Of a stretch of 64,000 bases of DNA, positions 12,951 through 22,363 are shown one piece after another. The stretch spans positions 8,298,119 to 8,362,118 of the forward strand of contig NC_033622.1 of assembly GCF_001540865.1 (NCBI RefSeq). The letters are read 5' to 3'. Position 1 is the stretch's first letter. Every line of letters starts with the position of its first letter. Position numbers and translations under genes: made by a program. The notes beneath the pieces are model-generated. The model was given only the letters and a program-made list of their open reading frames with translations, ran no database searches and was not told where the DNA came from. This DNA comes from Ananas comosus. Lineage: Eukaryota; Streptophyta; Magnoliopsida; Poales; Bromeliaceae.

Positions 12951-13090
12951 CTGGGTGCTTTATGAGAGGGTTATATACTTTCAGACTCGGGTGCTTTATG
13001 CGAGGGTCATATACTTTTCAGACCCGGGTGTTTTATGCGATGGTCATATACCTTTCACACCCCGGTGCTTTATGCGAGGGTCATGTATAG
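12951..13090 (+). repeat. Four tandem 36-37 bp repeats inside solo LTR A
   Basis: The unit contains GGGTGCTTTATGCGAGGGTC followed by ATATACTTTCAGAC. Copies start near 12953, 12989, 13026 and 13063 with a few substitutions each. The repeats lie in the presumed U5 or intron part of the LTR. An open frame runs through them, but it is a by-product of the repeat. Confidence 0.85.
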
Positions 13091-14828
13091 GTTAGAGCAA
13101 TTGTGGCACATACCTGAGGTGTGCGGACCAATATGGCTGATTTCTAATTGGGTACTTTTGGACTTGTCGTTCGGTTACATACATTAGCAGTAGTGATTCA
13201 TAGATACATCTCGTTTTCCTTGTTTATCATTGCTACTGTATTACCATTATCTATTTATACTTGTTGTTATCCTCCGTGACTGGTGAGTACCCTCGTCCTC
13301 GTCGGCTTGCGGTACTCACTGGGAGGGGAGACATGTGTACATATTCTCATCCCCCACCCCCATTACAGGTGACGTCGCGGGTCCTAGTGGGACAGTTCAT
13401 GAGGAGCGCACTTAGCGATTCGATAGAGCTTTCGGACCCGTCTCTTCGGTTTAATTCTTAAACTCAGTTTCTTTTAAATAAATAACTTAGACAATAATTA
13501 TGGTTCAATGATCTATTACTTTTAGATTCATCTAGTTTTATGAATGTAATAAAGGATTTATGATTCTTGCAAAAATGAAAATAGTTTTTTTATCCCTCGT
13601 GGTAGCGAGTTTTAAAGAAAAAGGGTTTCCGTGTGGGAAACAGTTTTAAAAAGATTTTCTTGGTTTTCATGACTTAGCATTTTAAAACGAGTTTCCGGAT
13701 AGGAAATATTATAATTGATAGATGTGGATTTATGGATAATTTGTGATGAAATAACTGTGGATGTGAATGGTGTATGAATACGTGGATGTCATATGTGTGG
13801 TTGTATCTTGTATCGTGAATCTTATATCTTATACTTGTGTGACGCCGTGCAAATACAGGGGAGACTCTGTTCGTGTGAACAGTGGACTCCCTATATTTGT
13901 GGCGTGTCTTGTATACCCTGGGGGTCAGGATTTTCAAAAAAAAAAAAAATTGGGGCACTCCGCTATGATTTTAACCCAAAATGGGAGCCCGGAGCGTGAC
14001 ATCCCGACCAGAAAAAAAAAAAAATTGGATACTTCTGCATTGACTTTTAAATCAAAAAGGGACCCCGGGGTGTGACAGGCGAGCACCTTCTCGGCCACGA
14101 CCTCATCGCTTTCATCTGTTCCGCCGTCACCGACGTCCACTTTGGGTTCTCCTCCGCCGGTGCCGTGTCGATGCCACGACGTCGTGTCGATGCTGGAGCT
14201 AACGGAGGTGGATGCGAAGGCTGCCCCGAGTTCTTCTCCTCCGACGTCGACGTCAGTGCCGACGTCATTGTAGGCGGAAGAGGCTGCGGAGTACCATTGG
14301 CGAGAGCTACGGAGGTAGCGGAGAAAAGTCAGAAAGAAAAAAAAAGAATGAAAGAAAAAAAAAGAAGAGAGAACATATAATGATATTTTGGCAAGTTTTT
14401 CGAAAATCCGATCCGAATTTGCAAAGTGTAAAAAAGTGGCCCACTTTTACAAAATCGCAAATCGCAAAACTAGTGAATATTTTATGCAAATTGGCCTTTT
14501 TTTTTAATAATTTATTATTCTTTTAAGGTGCACTTATTCATGCTTAAAAGGACACGAGAATAACTAATAAAAGTGCTCACATACTAGTGTAGCTCCCATG
14601 TATTGTGAAAAAGCATCTACCTAATTAACATCTTCACCCATTAAAATACACTAAAAATATTTTCTCTATTTCACTCATAATATTTTTATTTTACACCTCT
14701 CACTAAACCAGGGGATTGATTTCTTACCACTTCCACACTTGTGGACTTGTCAATATTTTTTGTTCTATAATGACAACAAAATACAATCACTCTCTCGTAA
14801 AGTTGTAGGGAAATAAGACCAAATTTCC

Positions 14829-15110
14829 TATACAACAAAACTAAACTCTAGCGACACTTTTAATTGTCCCTAAAATCTTTAAAAAAAAAATACACCGACA
14901 CTAATTATAGTATTACTATATGTGTAGTCGCTAGAGTATATAGCGACACATTACTAACTGTCGATATATCCCAAAATAAATGATGCAATTTAGTGACACT
15001 TTTTATTGCTTTTAATAACACATATAAGTGTCCATAATTTGAAAAAAAAAAGTAATATCTTTTTTGCATAGTGACACGTTTTAAGTGTCCCATTGTCATT
15101 CAAAGTACAA
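14829..15110. mobile_element. CACTA-type terminal region, decayed
   Basis: The sequence near 14832 reads ATACAACAAAACTAAACTCT, close to the CACTACAACAAAA start of plant CACTA transposons. It is followed by subterminal repeats of the form GCGACACTTTTAATTGTCCC in both orientations up to about 15100. The other end is not found nearby, so this is a remnant or a solo end. Confidence 0.5.
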
Positions 15111-15119
15111 TATTTTATT

Positions 15120-16260
15120 TAAACATCTAGTTTTAAACTTTAGTTAAGTTAATCTTATTTACATTAAATCGATGAGACTACAAAAAAATCAATCAATAAA
15201 ATTTCTTAAATTTTTGTTAAAGTGATAAAACTAAAATCAAATATCCATACGTCACAACAATAATATCGACTCACATGTTGTAATAATTATAACAAACCAA
15301 ACTCTTTAACTGAAAAAAAAAATACAAACAATAAAAAATTATATGATAACAAAATCAATGTGTATAAAGAAATTCTGATTGACTCCACCACGACTATATA
15401 CTTGGACCTGCACATTGAATAGCATTTGAATTAATTCAAATTTGTACAACATCCTTGATTTGCCAGAGCATTAAAAAAGAAGAATGCACTGCGTATGTTC
15501 TATAACAACAAAATGCAATAGAATTCTGCAAGAAATTAAAATAAATTATTTTCCGTCGAAATCAATACTGAGACATTAATAATCCAATTTGAAACTGCTG
15601 GATGAAATTGGCACAAGAAACACTGTACAAAATAATTAAGTTACACCATTTGTAGTTCTTCGACTATCAAATAAATAATGTTGAACTGTTTTAAACTAAT
15701 GCATATCAATCCACAATACCAATAAAGCACTCTGTAGTCTGCAGCACTTTTAAATTGATTCTTTTTATCTATAATCTTTCTTATTTTTGAATTCTGGAGT
15801 TGTAAATACAAGTTACATTCTCTCTACCAAGATATGTTGTTGACACACAAGACAACAAGATACTCTGTACACGGTTAAGCTAAGATTTAGAAAAATCACT
15901 CGACCATTAAAGATCTATTGAGGTAGAAATAGTAGGTTCAAGAGAAAATAATTACAAAATTCAACCCCGCAGTAATATTATTTGCTTGCTGCCACATGTG
16001 CTCGGCACATAAGAACTATGTAAACTTTATAGGAGTAAGAAGGGTGCAATAAATACCATAATCAGACATAAAACTATTCAGAGTATTTATGACTTACCTT
16101 AAGGCCATCTTCTGATAAAGCATTTTTCTTCTTTACAAGCCCAACACATGCATGTCATCACCATAACCTTTTAATTGTATTTTAGTAGAATAGCTTCCTT
16201 CAAGAAGAAACTTACTAACTTGCATTGCAACACCGATTAGTTCTCCATTCATATCCCCAG
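15120..16260. other. AT-rich non-genic DNA
   Basis: No open frame of note and no recognised repeat was seen in about 1.1 kb. Confidence 0.5.
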
Positions 16261-16266
16261 AGTAAG

Positions 16267-16797
16267 TCTCCTGTACTTTCGAAAGTACGGAGACCTCCGT
16301 GCTTGTGAGTTGTTTTCGATGATAGGAAATCCGATTCGACGATCGGCTCCATTAAGTATAATCTATCATATTGGAACTATTTAGAAACTAAATTTTATAA
16401 TTTTTTGACATCATTTACCAAGCGATCAAAAGGTCTCAAAAATGACTATTCTAACGGCCGATGTGGCACGTTTTTAAGTTCAACGGTGTAGAAGTATTCA
16501 AATTAGATGAAAATTTAATAGAAAATTCTACTTAACATCAATAGCAAGGCCAATACTTCCGATTTGAAATTTGAGTCCTTTATCACTGTTTTTTATGAGA
16601 TTTTTATTTTCAGCTTTTCATTTTGAGGCTACTTGTTTACTACACAAACGAATTCAAAAAATTATGAAATTTGGTTTCTAGGTAGTTCTAATAGAGTAGA
16701 TCATGTCTAACGGAACCGATTGCCGAATCGGTTGTCCCATTATTGAAAACAATTTATAAGCACGGAAGCTTCCGTACTTTCGAAAGCATAGGAGCCT
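16267..16797. mobile_element. Fold-back MITE with long inverted arms
   Basis: The left arm begins TCTCCTGTACTTTCGAAAGT and continues for roughly 130 bp. The right arm, read on the opposite strand, begins GCTCCTATGCTTTCGAAAGT and follows the same order of blocks (CCGTGCTT, TTGTTTTC, CCGATTCG, CGATCGG/CAATCGG). The TTTCGAAA core is itself palindromic. There is no coding capacity and I could not define a target duplication. Confidence 0.65.
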
Positions 16798-16966
16798 AGC
16801 TCCGTATCCTCATTCGAATTTTAGTTACTAAAACAAGAAGCCAACAAACACAAAACCGTAGTAGTAGAAAAATGCATGAATTTTTTTTTATATATAATCC
16901 TATCAATATTTATAATTATAAAAATAATTTTCTGAAAAAAATAATTATAAAAATAGATTTATAAAT

Positions 16967-17167
16967 GCGGTGAATCATTCACCGCTTTCATAATTACTTA
17001 AAACTAAAAGTTATTTTAAATGCGGTGAATTATTTACTGCTTTTATTATTTTTTTCCTTTCATTCTCTCTCATTCTTTCGTTGTATATCTTTTTTAAAAG
17101 CGGTGAATCATTCACCGCTTTCTCTCTCCATAAAAAAATTTGACGAATGCGATGAACCATTCACCGC
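16967..17167. repeat. Cluster of four 19-bp palindromes
   Basis: GCGGTGAATCATTCACCGC occurs perfectly at 16967-16985 and 17100-17118, and with a few changes at 17022-17040 and 17149-17167. Each can form a hairpin or bind a dimer. The spacing is irregular (55, 78 and 49 bp), so this is not a simple tandem repeat. An open frame overlaps it but looks accidental. Confidence 0.85.
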
Positions 17168-17169
17168 TT

Positions 17170-17800
17170 TCACCACTTACAAATACAACGGAGACTATAT
17201 TTACAAAAAGAATTTTAACATATCTAATTTTAAAATAAAGTTTTTGAAGAAGACTAGGTTACTAAAATCCCCAAAATGCATAATTATGTATAAAAGGAAA
17301 AACTCTATGCAAAACAACAATCTAAAGTGTCTTATGCAATTAGCCAAAAGATGAAGCAAAAAATCTCTAGCTTTTACTAGAAAAATGCTCTAGAAAACCA
17401 CAGAACTCATAGAAAACCAAAGCTAGCTACATGCCTTAACCACAGAATTCATAGGAAATTTACCAATTTTCAACTAGTTTCCAACTAGTTTTCAGAATGG
17501 CTTGCAATCCAGGTTGATCAACTTGCAATTTACCTATTTTCAAAGTAATAATCATGGCCTAAAATATGCATCCAAGTCACGAAGTTTCCCTTATTAGAAA
17601 GTAACAAGAAGATAAGGAGAGACTTAGAACAAGAAAACTTATCATTGGTCATATCAATTATAGGCATCAGAATGATTTTTTTGAAACAAGTTACCATAAT
17701 AGCTCAGGAAAAAGGAGATGAAAAGATAAAATGTAGACATCTAGACATTCTTCAGAACATATGCTTAAGCAAAAGGAAACCAATTACACAAAGTTTTGAG
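17170..17800. other. Non-genic flank of the copia element
   Basis: AT-rich DNA with no supported gene. The last pentamer, GATAC (17800-17804), is the candidate target site next to the copia LTR. Confidence 0.5.
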
Positions 17801-17804
17801 ATAC

Positions 17805-18503
17805 TGTTAAAATCGGAACGGTGAAAAATAGATGCAGAAAATAATTTAATGCAGGAAACAAAAAGAAAAGAGAAAAGAGCATACCGATAATTTTACGTGG
17901 TTCGGCCACTGGCCTACGTCCACGGGCGAAGACGGAGTAAATAATTTATTAATGCCGAAAAGGCGGAGTACAAAGAAGATCTCTCAAAAAAACCAAAACT
18001 TAATTAGATCGGAAACACAGCAACAAACAACTCCAAAAGTGGCTTCTCTCTCGACCCGTACGGACCAACAATTTGGGCCTTAATAAGCACACGGCTCTTC
18101 AACCGTACGGACAAACCAATGTGTCACGACATACAGGAAACACTCCTCCTTAATTAATTAGCATGGTAATTAGAATGTGGCTTCTTTGACTGTACGGAAC
18201 ACTATGCTTGAGGGATCTTGCTCCAAGAGGCTTTAATTAATTAGCGCACAAAGAATAGTCTCAGCCGCACCACCTCTTAATTAATGTGCATGGCTCTTAA
18301 TTTTATCGCGGCGTTATTAACTTGGCCGTAACATGTATATATAATACATATCTCCTAACTAGAGTCTAATTCTAATTCTAATTCTAATTCAATTAGAATT
18401 ACACTCCTAGTTATAATCCATATATGCCAAATTATATCTAATCCCAATTAGATTAGGATTTAACTCCAATTTAGATAACTACAAATCTAAACCAAATATA
18501 ACA
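17805..18503 (-). mobile_element. 3' LTR of the Ty1/copia element
   Basis: On the minus strand this 699-bp LTR starts TGTTATATTTGG and ends ATTTTAACA, so its termini form the inverted repeat TGTTA/TAACA. It directly follows the polypurine tract at 18504-18514. It contains a TCTAAT-type short tandem repeat (about 18364-18390) and TTAATTAA-rich stretches. The matching 5' LTR is not present to the right of the internal region. Confidence 0.8.
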
Positions 18504-18514
18504 ATCTCCACCTT
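18504..18514 (-). other. Polypurine tract of the copia element
   Basis: The minus strand reads AAGGTGGAGAT immediately before the LTR start TGTTATA. This is the plus-strand priming site in the usual copia position. Confidence 0.75.
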
Positions 18515-18637
18515 GGTTTAATTTGTAGTGTAGCCACTATGTCGAGATCACCACGACAAAACTCCACCTTGAATTTAATTCGCCTCAATATTCTTTAACG
18601 CTCCGTGTTTCGTCTTCTCCAAACGCCCCATAGGGCC

Positions 18638-19405
18638 TCAAATGCTGCTAACTGCAACCAAGTCCAAACAATGCTTAAACTTGGCAATAGTAAGAGACTT
18701 AGTAAGCATATCTGCCAGATTGTCATCAATTTTCTTAGCAGTCACTGTGCATTTCCCAATCACATCCCGAACAAAGTGAAACTTTACATCGATGTGCTTT
18801 GTCCTCTCATGAAACATTTGATCTTTCGACAAATGAATAACTCTTTGACTGTCTGAATAAATAATCGTCGGATCCCAATAAGAAGTAAGCTCTCCAAATA
18901 AGCCTCTTAGTCACATAGCTTCCTTCACACTCTCTGTCATAGCAATATATTCCGCATCCGTCGTAGACAAGGCGACAATAGGTTGTAATGAAGCTTTCCA
19001 ACTAACTGCACATCCACCAATGGAAAATACATAACCTAAAAGTGATCTCCTCCTATCCAAATTACCTGCAAAATTCTAATCAACATATCCAACCACACCA
19101 TCCTTACACCTCCAAAATTCCAAGCAAGTGTTAGTGGTACCTCATAAGTATCTCAAAATTCACTTAATAGTCTGCTAATAAGCCTTACCGGGATTGGTCA
19201 TATATCTGCTAACCATGCTCATTGCGTAGGAGATGTCCGGCCGTATGCAAATCATGGCGTACATGATGCTCCTGACAGCACTATAATAGGGAACATGTGA
19301 CATGTACTCCCGCTCATCATCGGACTGCGGTGATGCTTCGGCGGAAAGTCTGAAATGCGCCGCAAAAGGAGTGCTCACCGGTTTGCGTTTGTCATCCCGA
19401 AACAC
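18638..19405 (-). pseudogene. Copia pol, C-terminal RNase H region (broken)
   Basis: Three frame fragments cover the end of pol. One (19175-19405) matches the segment after reverse transcriptase, with PDISYAMSMVSRYMTNPGK. The middle one is out of frame. The last (18638-18832) contains KDQMFHERTKHIDVKFHFVR and NLADMLTKSL, the classical copia RNase H C-terminus. Stops at the positions of conserved Trp and Arg codons around 19140-19185, plus at least one frameshift, make it non-functional. It follows the reverse transcriptase part directly. Confidence 0.8.
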
Positions 19406-20142
19406 TTTAAAATCTTCTCTATGTATTTTTCCTGTGTCAAATGCAGTAGTCCTGACTTATTGTCCCTCTTAATTTTCATACCAAGGATTTTCTCAGCAGC
19501 ACCTAGATCTTTCATCTCAAACTCACCATTCAATAAAGTCTTTAATTTATTTATCTCAACTATGTCGCTGGAAGCAATTAACATATCATCGACATAGAGC
19601 AACAAATATATGAAAGATCCCTTATCAAGCTTTCTGAAATATACGCAACTGTCACGCTTGCTTCTGGAATATCCGTGACTTGTTATGAAGGAGTCGAACC
19701 GCTTATACCATTGTCGAGGAGACTGCTTTAAGCCATAAAGCGATTTCTTTAACAGACAAACATGGTCCTCCTTCCCTTCAACAATGAATCCCTCCGGCTG
19801 TTTCATATAAATTTGCTCCTCTAGTTCTCCATGCAGAAAAGCTGTCTTAACATCAAGCTGCTCAAGATACAGGCCATTCATGGTTACTAACAATAAAAGA
19901 ACATGAATAGAAGTATGCTTCACGACGGGCGAGAAAATATCATTAAAGTTAACACCTTCTACCTGACTGTAGCCCTTAGCAACTAAACGAGCTTTATACC
20001 TTATATCTTCCACGCCGGGGATTCCGTCCTTTTTCTTGAAGACCCACTCGCTGCCAACAATTTTCGTGCCTGTAGGCGGTTTTACCAGCTCCCATGTGTG
20101 ATTCTTATGGAGAGACTCCATCTCCTCATTCATCACCACCAA
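19375..20142 (-). pseudogene. Copia reverse transcriptase domain
   Basis: About 255 codons with the copia RT signature in order: WVFKKKDG near the start, ARLVAKGYSQ, DVKTAFLHG, SLYGLKQSPRQWY and the catalytic YVDD in LLLYVDDMLIASS. By family knowledge it copies element RNA to DNA in the virus-like particle. A stop just upstream, where a conserved Trp is expected, separates it from the integrase part. The RT block itself is open, so decay here is mild. It is similar in style to TNT1-94-type polyproteins. Confidence 0.85.
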
Positions 20143-21270
20143 TCACTCTGCAGAATTGGTACAAGAAATAGCTTGATTATATGTGGAAGGCTCACCTTCT
20201 TCTTCTGTGTCTTGTGCCACTGAAAGAGCGTACGCAACCATATCTTCATAATCGTATCTCTGCGGTGGTTTGATTTGTCTCCTCACTCTGCCTGTAGCAA
20301 TGCTCTGCCTCTCAACTTGTGGGGTTTTAGTTACTGAGGTGTCTGTCGAGTGAACTTGTTCTGACTGAGAAGAGTCCTGCGACTGAACTATACCATCGGT
20401 CTCTACCTCCACATGTTTGTTAGCACTTGGGGTCTTATCAGAAGAATTACGGTTAGGATATAACATAATAGATTCATCAAATGTGACATCCCTACTAATA
20501 ATTAATTTAGACGATTCAGGACACCACAATCTATATTTCTTAACCCCCGATGCATAACCAATAAAAATGCACTTTTTAGCCCTAGGTTCTAACTTGCCTT
20601 CATTAACATGAACATAAGTAGGACAACCAAATATGCACAAATTAGAATAATCAGAAGGGCTGCCAGACCATACCTCTTCCGGAGTTTTGCAATCAAGTGC
20701 TGAATGTGGAGATCGATTCACCAAATGGCATGCCGTAGAGATCGTCTTTGCCCAGAAACTCTTCACTAAGCCAGCATTAGAGAGCATACAATAGGCCCTC
20801 TCCAAAAGAGTTCTATTCATCCGTTCGGCCACTCCATTCTGCTGTCGAGTATGCCTAACGGTTTTATGTCGAACGATCACTTCCTTCTTGCAAAATTCTT
20901 CAAACTCCGACGAACAGAGTTCCAAACCATTGTCAGTCCTTAATCTCTTGATCTTCTTTTCAGTTTGCTTCTCAATCATCACCTTCCACTGCTTGAAATA
21001 ATTGAACACCTCATCCTTATTTTTCAGAAAGAACGCCCACACTTTACGAGAATAGTCGTGAATAAAAGTCAACATATATCTAGCACCACCATGAGTAGGA
21101 GTACGAGAAGGTCCCCAAAGATCAAAATGAATATAGTCTAGAGTACCTTTTGTCCGGTGAACTGTGGCCTTAAAGCTGACTCTCTTTTGTTTGCCAAGAA
21201 CACAATGCTCGCAGAAATCCAACTTTTCTAAACTCTGACTACCAAGTAGACCTCTCTCGCCTAACTTCAA
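20143..21270 (-). pseudogene. Copia integrase domain
   Basis: A 375-codon open block. It starts with the end of the zinc-binding region (FCEHCVLGK), then the catalytic core with Asp in HFDLWGPS, Asp in RTDNGLEL and Glu in GVAERMNRTLLERA, the D,D,E triad of copia integrases. The C-terminal part contains FGCPTYVHV and CIFIGY, then a variable acidic linker leading to RT. One in-frame stop at 21274-21276 cuts it from the preceding segment. By family knowledge integrase inserts the cDNA. Confidence 0.85.
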
Positions 21271-21276
21271 TATACA

Positions 21277-22020
21277 TTATTCACTCATATGCCCCAGTCG
21301 CATATGCCATAATCTGGTGCTATCCGAATCTGACATAGAGGACGAAGTCACCGCTACTGAACCTGTCACAGTGGAACCCTGTAGAACATATAACATGTCA
21401 GACAACTTGGCCTTCATCACTACAAGATTTCCTTTAGCGACCTTCATTAATCCGTCAGCTGAAGAATACTTAAAGCCTTTAGTATCAAGTGTACCCAATG
21501 AGATCAGATTTTTTCTCATATCCGGAACATGCCGAACCTTAGATATAGTCCTCACTACTCCATCGAACAGTCGTACCCGAGCAGTGCCAATTCCAATAAC
21601 TGTACACTTAGAGTGATTTTCCATCAATACATCTCCACCTTCAATAGGCCTGTATGTTGAAACCATTCTCTATGCGTGCAGATATGGAAGGAACATGCGG
21701 AGTCCATAAGCCATTCATCCTGTTTGCGTGTCTTACCCGTAACTGTGAAGACGATATCATTGTTATCTGATTCTCCTGCTGCAACACTTGCTTTTGCTTT
21801 AGTATTGGTGTTTTTCTGACCCTGATTTTTATCACCGTTATTCTTCCGCTGCTCTTTATTTTTCAACTTAAAACAATCAGCTTTTATGTGACCCTTCTTC
21901 TTACAATAACCACAAATCAGATTCTTGTGATTTGACTTTGATCTAGATGTACCCCTATTACCGAAACCCTTCTCCCGAGACCTCCCTCTAGTGACCAAAT
22001 CTTGCTCTGAAGCTCCACCT
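21277..22020 (-). pseudogene. Copia gag end, protease and pre-integrase region, 5'-truncated
   Basis: The right part (21624-21998) has a CCHC zinc knuckle, CGYCKKKGHIKADC, then the protease motif in WLMDSACSFHICTHREWF, with Asp-Ser-Ala in place of the commoner Asp-Ser-Gly. The left part (21277-21666) is the pre-integrase segment ending RLWHMRLGHMSE. The two parts are in different frames. The element ends abruptly at about 22020, where a CACTA terminus begins, so the N-terminal gag and the 5' LTR are missing. Confidence 0.8.
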
Positions 22021-22362
22021 TACTACAAGAATATTATATATTAGTGGCGAGTAATGTCGCCACCATATATATAAAAAGTTGCCACCTTTTGAAAAGGTGG
22101 CGACTTTTAAAGTCGCCACTAGCTGCCACCGAAAGTGTTGCCGCTAAATGAAATTGTGGCGAAGCATGAAAAATCGCCACCTTTTTGAAATACCGTGACG
22201 ACATTTTATCGCCACGAAATATGACTTTTAGTGACCATTGTTAGTCGCCACCTTATTAAAGGAGCGTGACGACATTTTGTTGCCACCAAATATAACTTTT
22301 AGTGGCAACTATTAGTCGCCACCTTATTAAAGATAGCATGGCGACATTTTGTCGCCATCAAA
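22021..22362. mobile_element. CACTA transposon end with subterminal repeats
   Basis: It begins TACTACAAGAATATTATATA, one base away from the CACTACAAGAA terminus of plant CACTA elements. Repeats of the form GTGGCGAC and GTCGCCAC follow in both orientations up to about 22355, which is the usual subterminal transposase-binding array. It abuts the copia remnant on the left and a gypsy gag start codon on the right. The opposite CACTA end was not found in the window. Confidence 0.7.
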
Positions 22363-22363
22363 T

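Larger units (their letters stand above)
9988..14077 (+). mobile_element. Solo LTR, about 4.1 kb (copy A)
   Basis: It starts TGTGAGAACTGAG and ends GGGGTGTGACA. The flanking pentamers are GGCAA (9983-9987) and GGCGA (14078-14082), one mismatch. The insertion splits the right arm of the inverted-repeat element, and the uninterrupted paralogous site is visible in the left arm near 8976-8985, which fixes both ends. No gag or pol is inside, so this is a solo LTR. Internal landmarks are an (AC)n(AT)n microsatellite, a TATATAT box near 10700, a GC-rich leader, a CAG/GTAAGG donor at 11437/11438, four tandem copies of a 36-37 bp repeat (12951-13090) and an acceptor AG at 13367-13368. Confidence 0.8.
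8567..14498. mobile_element. Long-inverted-repeat DNA element with GC-rich core (Pack-MULE-like), split by a solo LTR
   Basis: The left arm (about 8567-9320) is the inverse complement of a right arm that is itself interrupted (9640-9987, then 14078-14498). Shared landmarks are AAGGCCAA at both outer ends, a CACTAGTTTTGCGATTT block, CT-rich tracts, a GGCGAGCACCT...GGCCACGACC block and a CTCTACCTTTCATT block. Between the arms lies a GC-rich core (about 9321-9640) unlike its AT-rich surroundings, with open frames of about 93-110 codons but no recognised domain. Long arms around a GC-rich core resemble Mutator-like elements that capture host fragments. No clean 9-bp target duplication was found, so the class is inferred. 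Confidence 0.55.

Noticed and set aside
8558..14507. 9-bp target duplication for the inverted-repeat element
   Set aside because: The flanks GTTTTTTCT and TTTTTTTAA agree only through T runs, which is not convincing.
16967..17167. Possible CRISPR-like array
   Set aside because: The repeats are palindromic but irregularly spaced in a plant nuclear context, with no cas genes and no uniform spacers.
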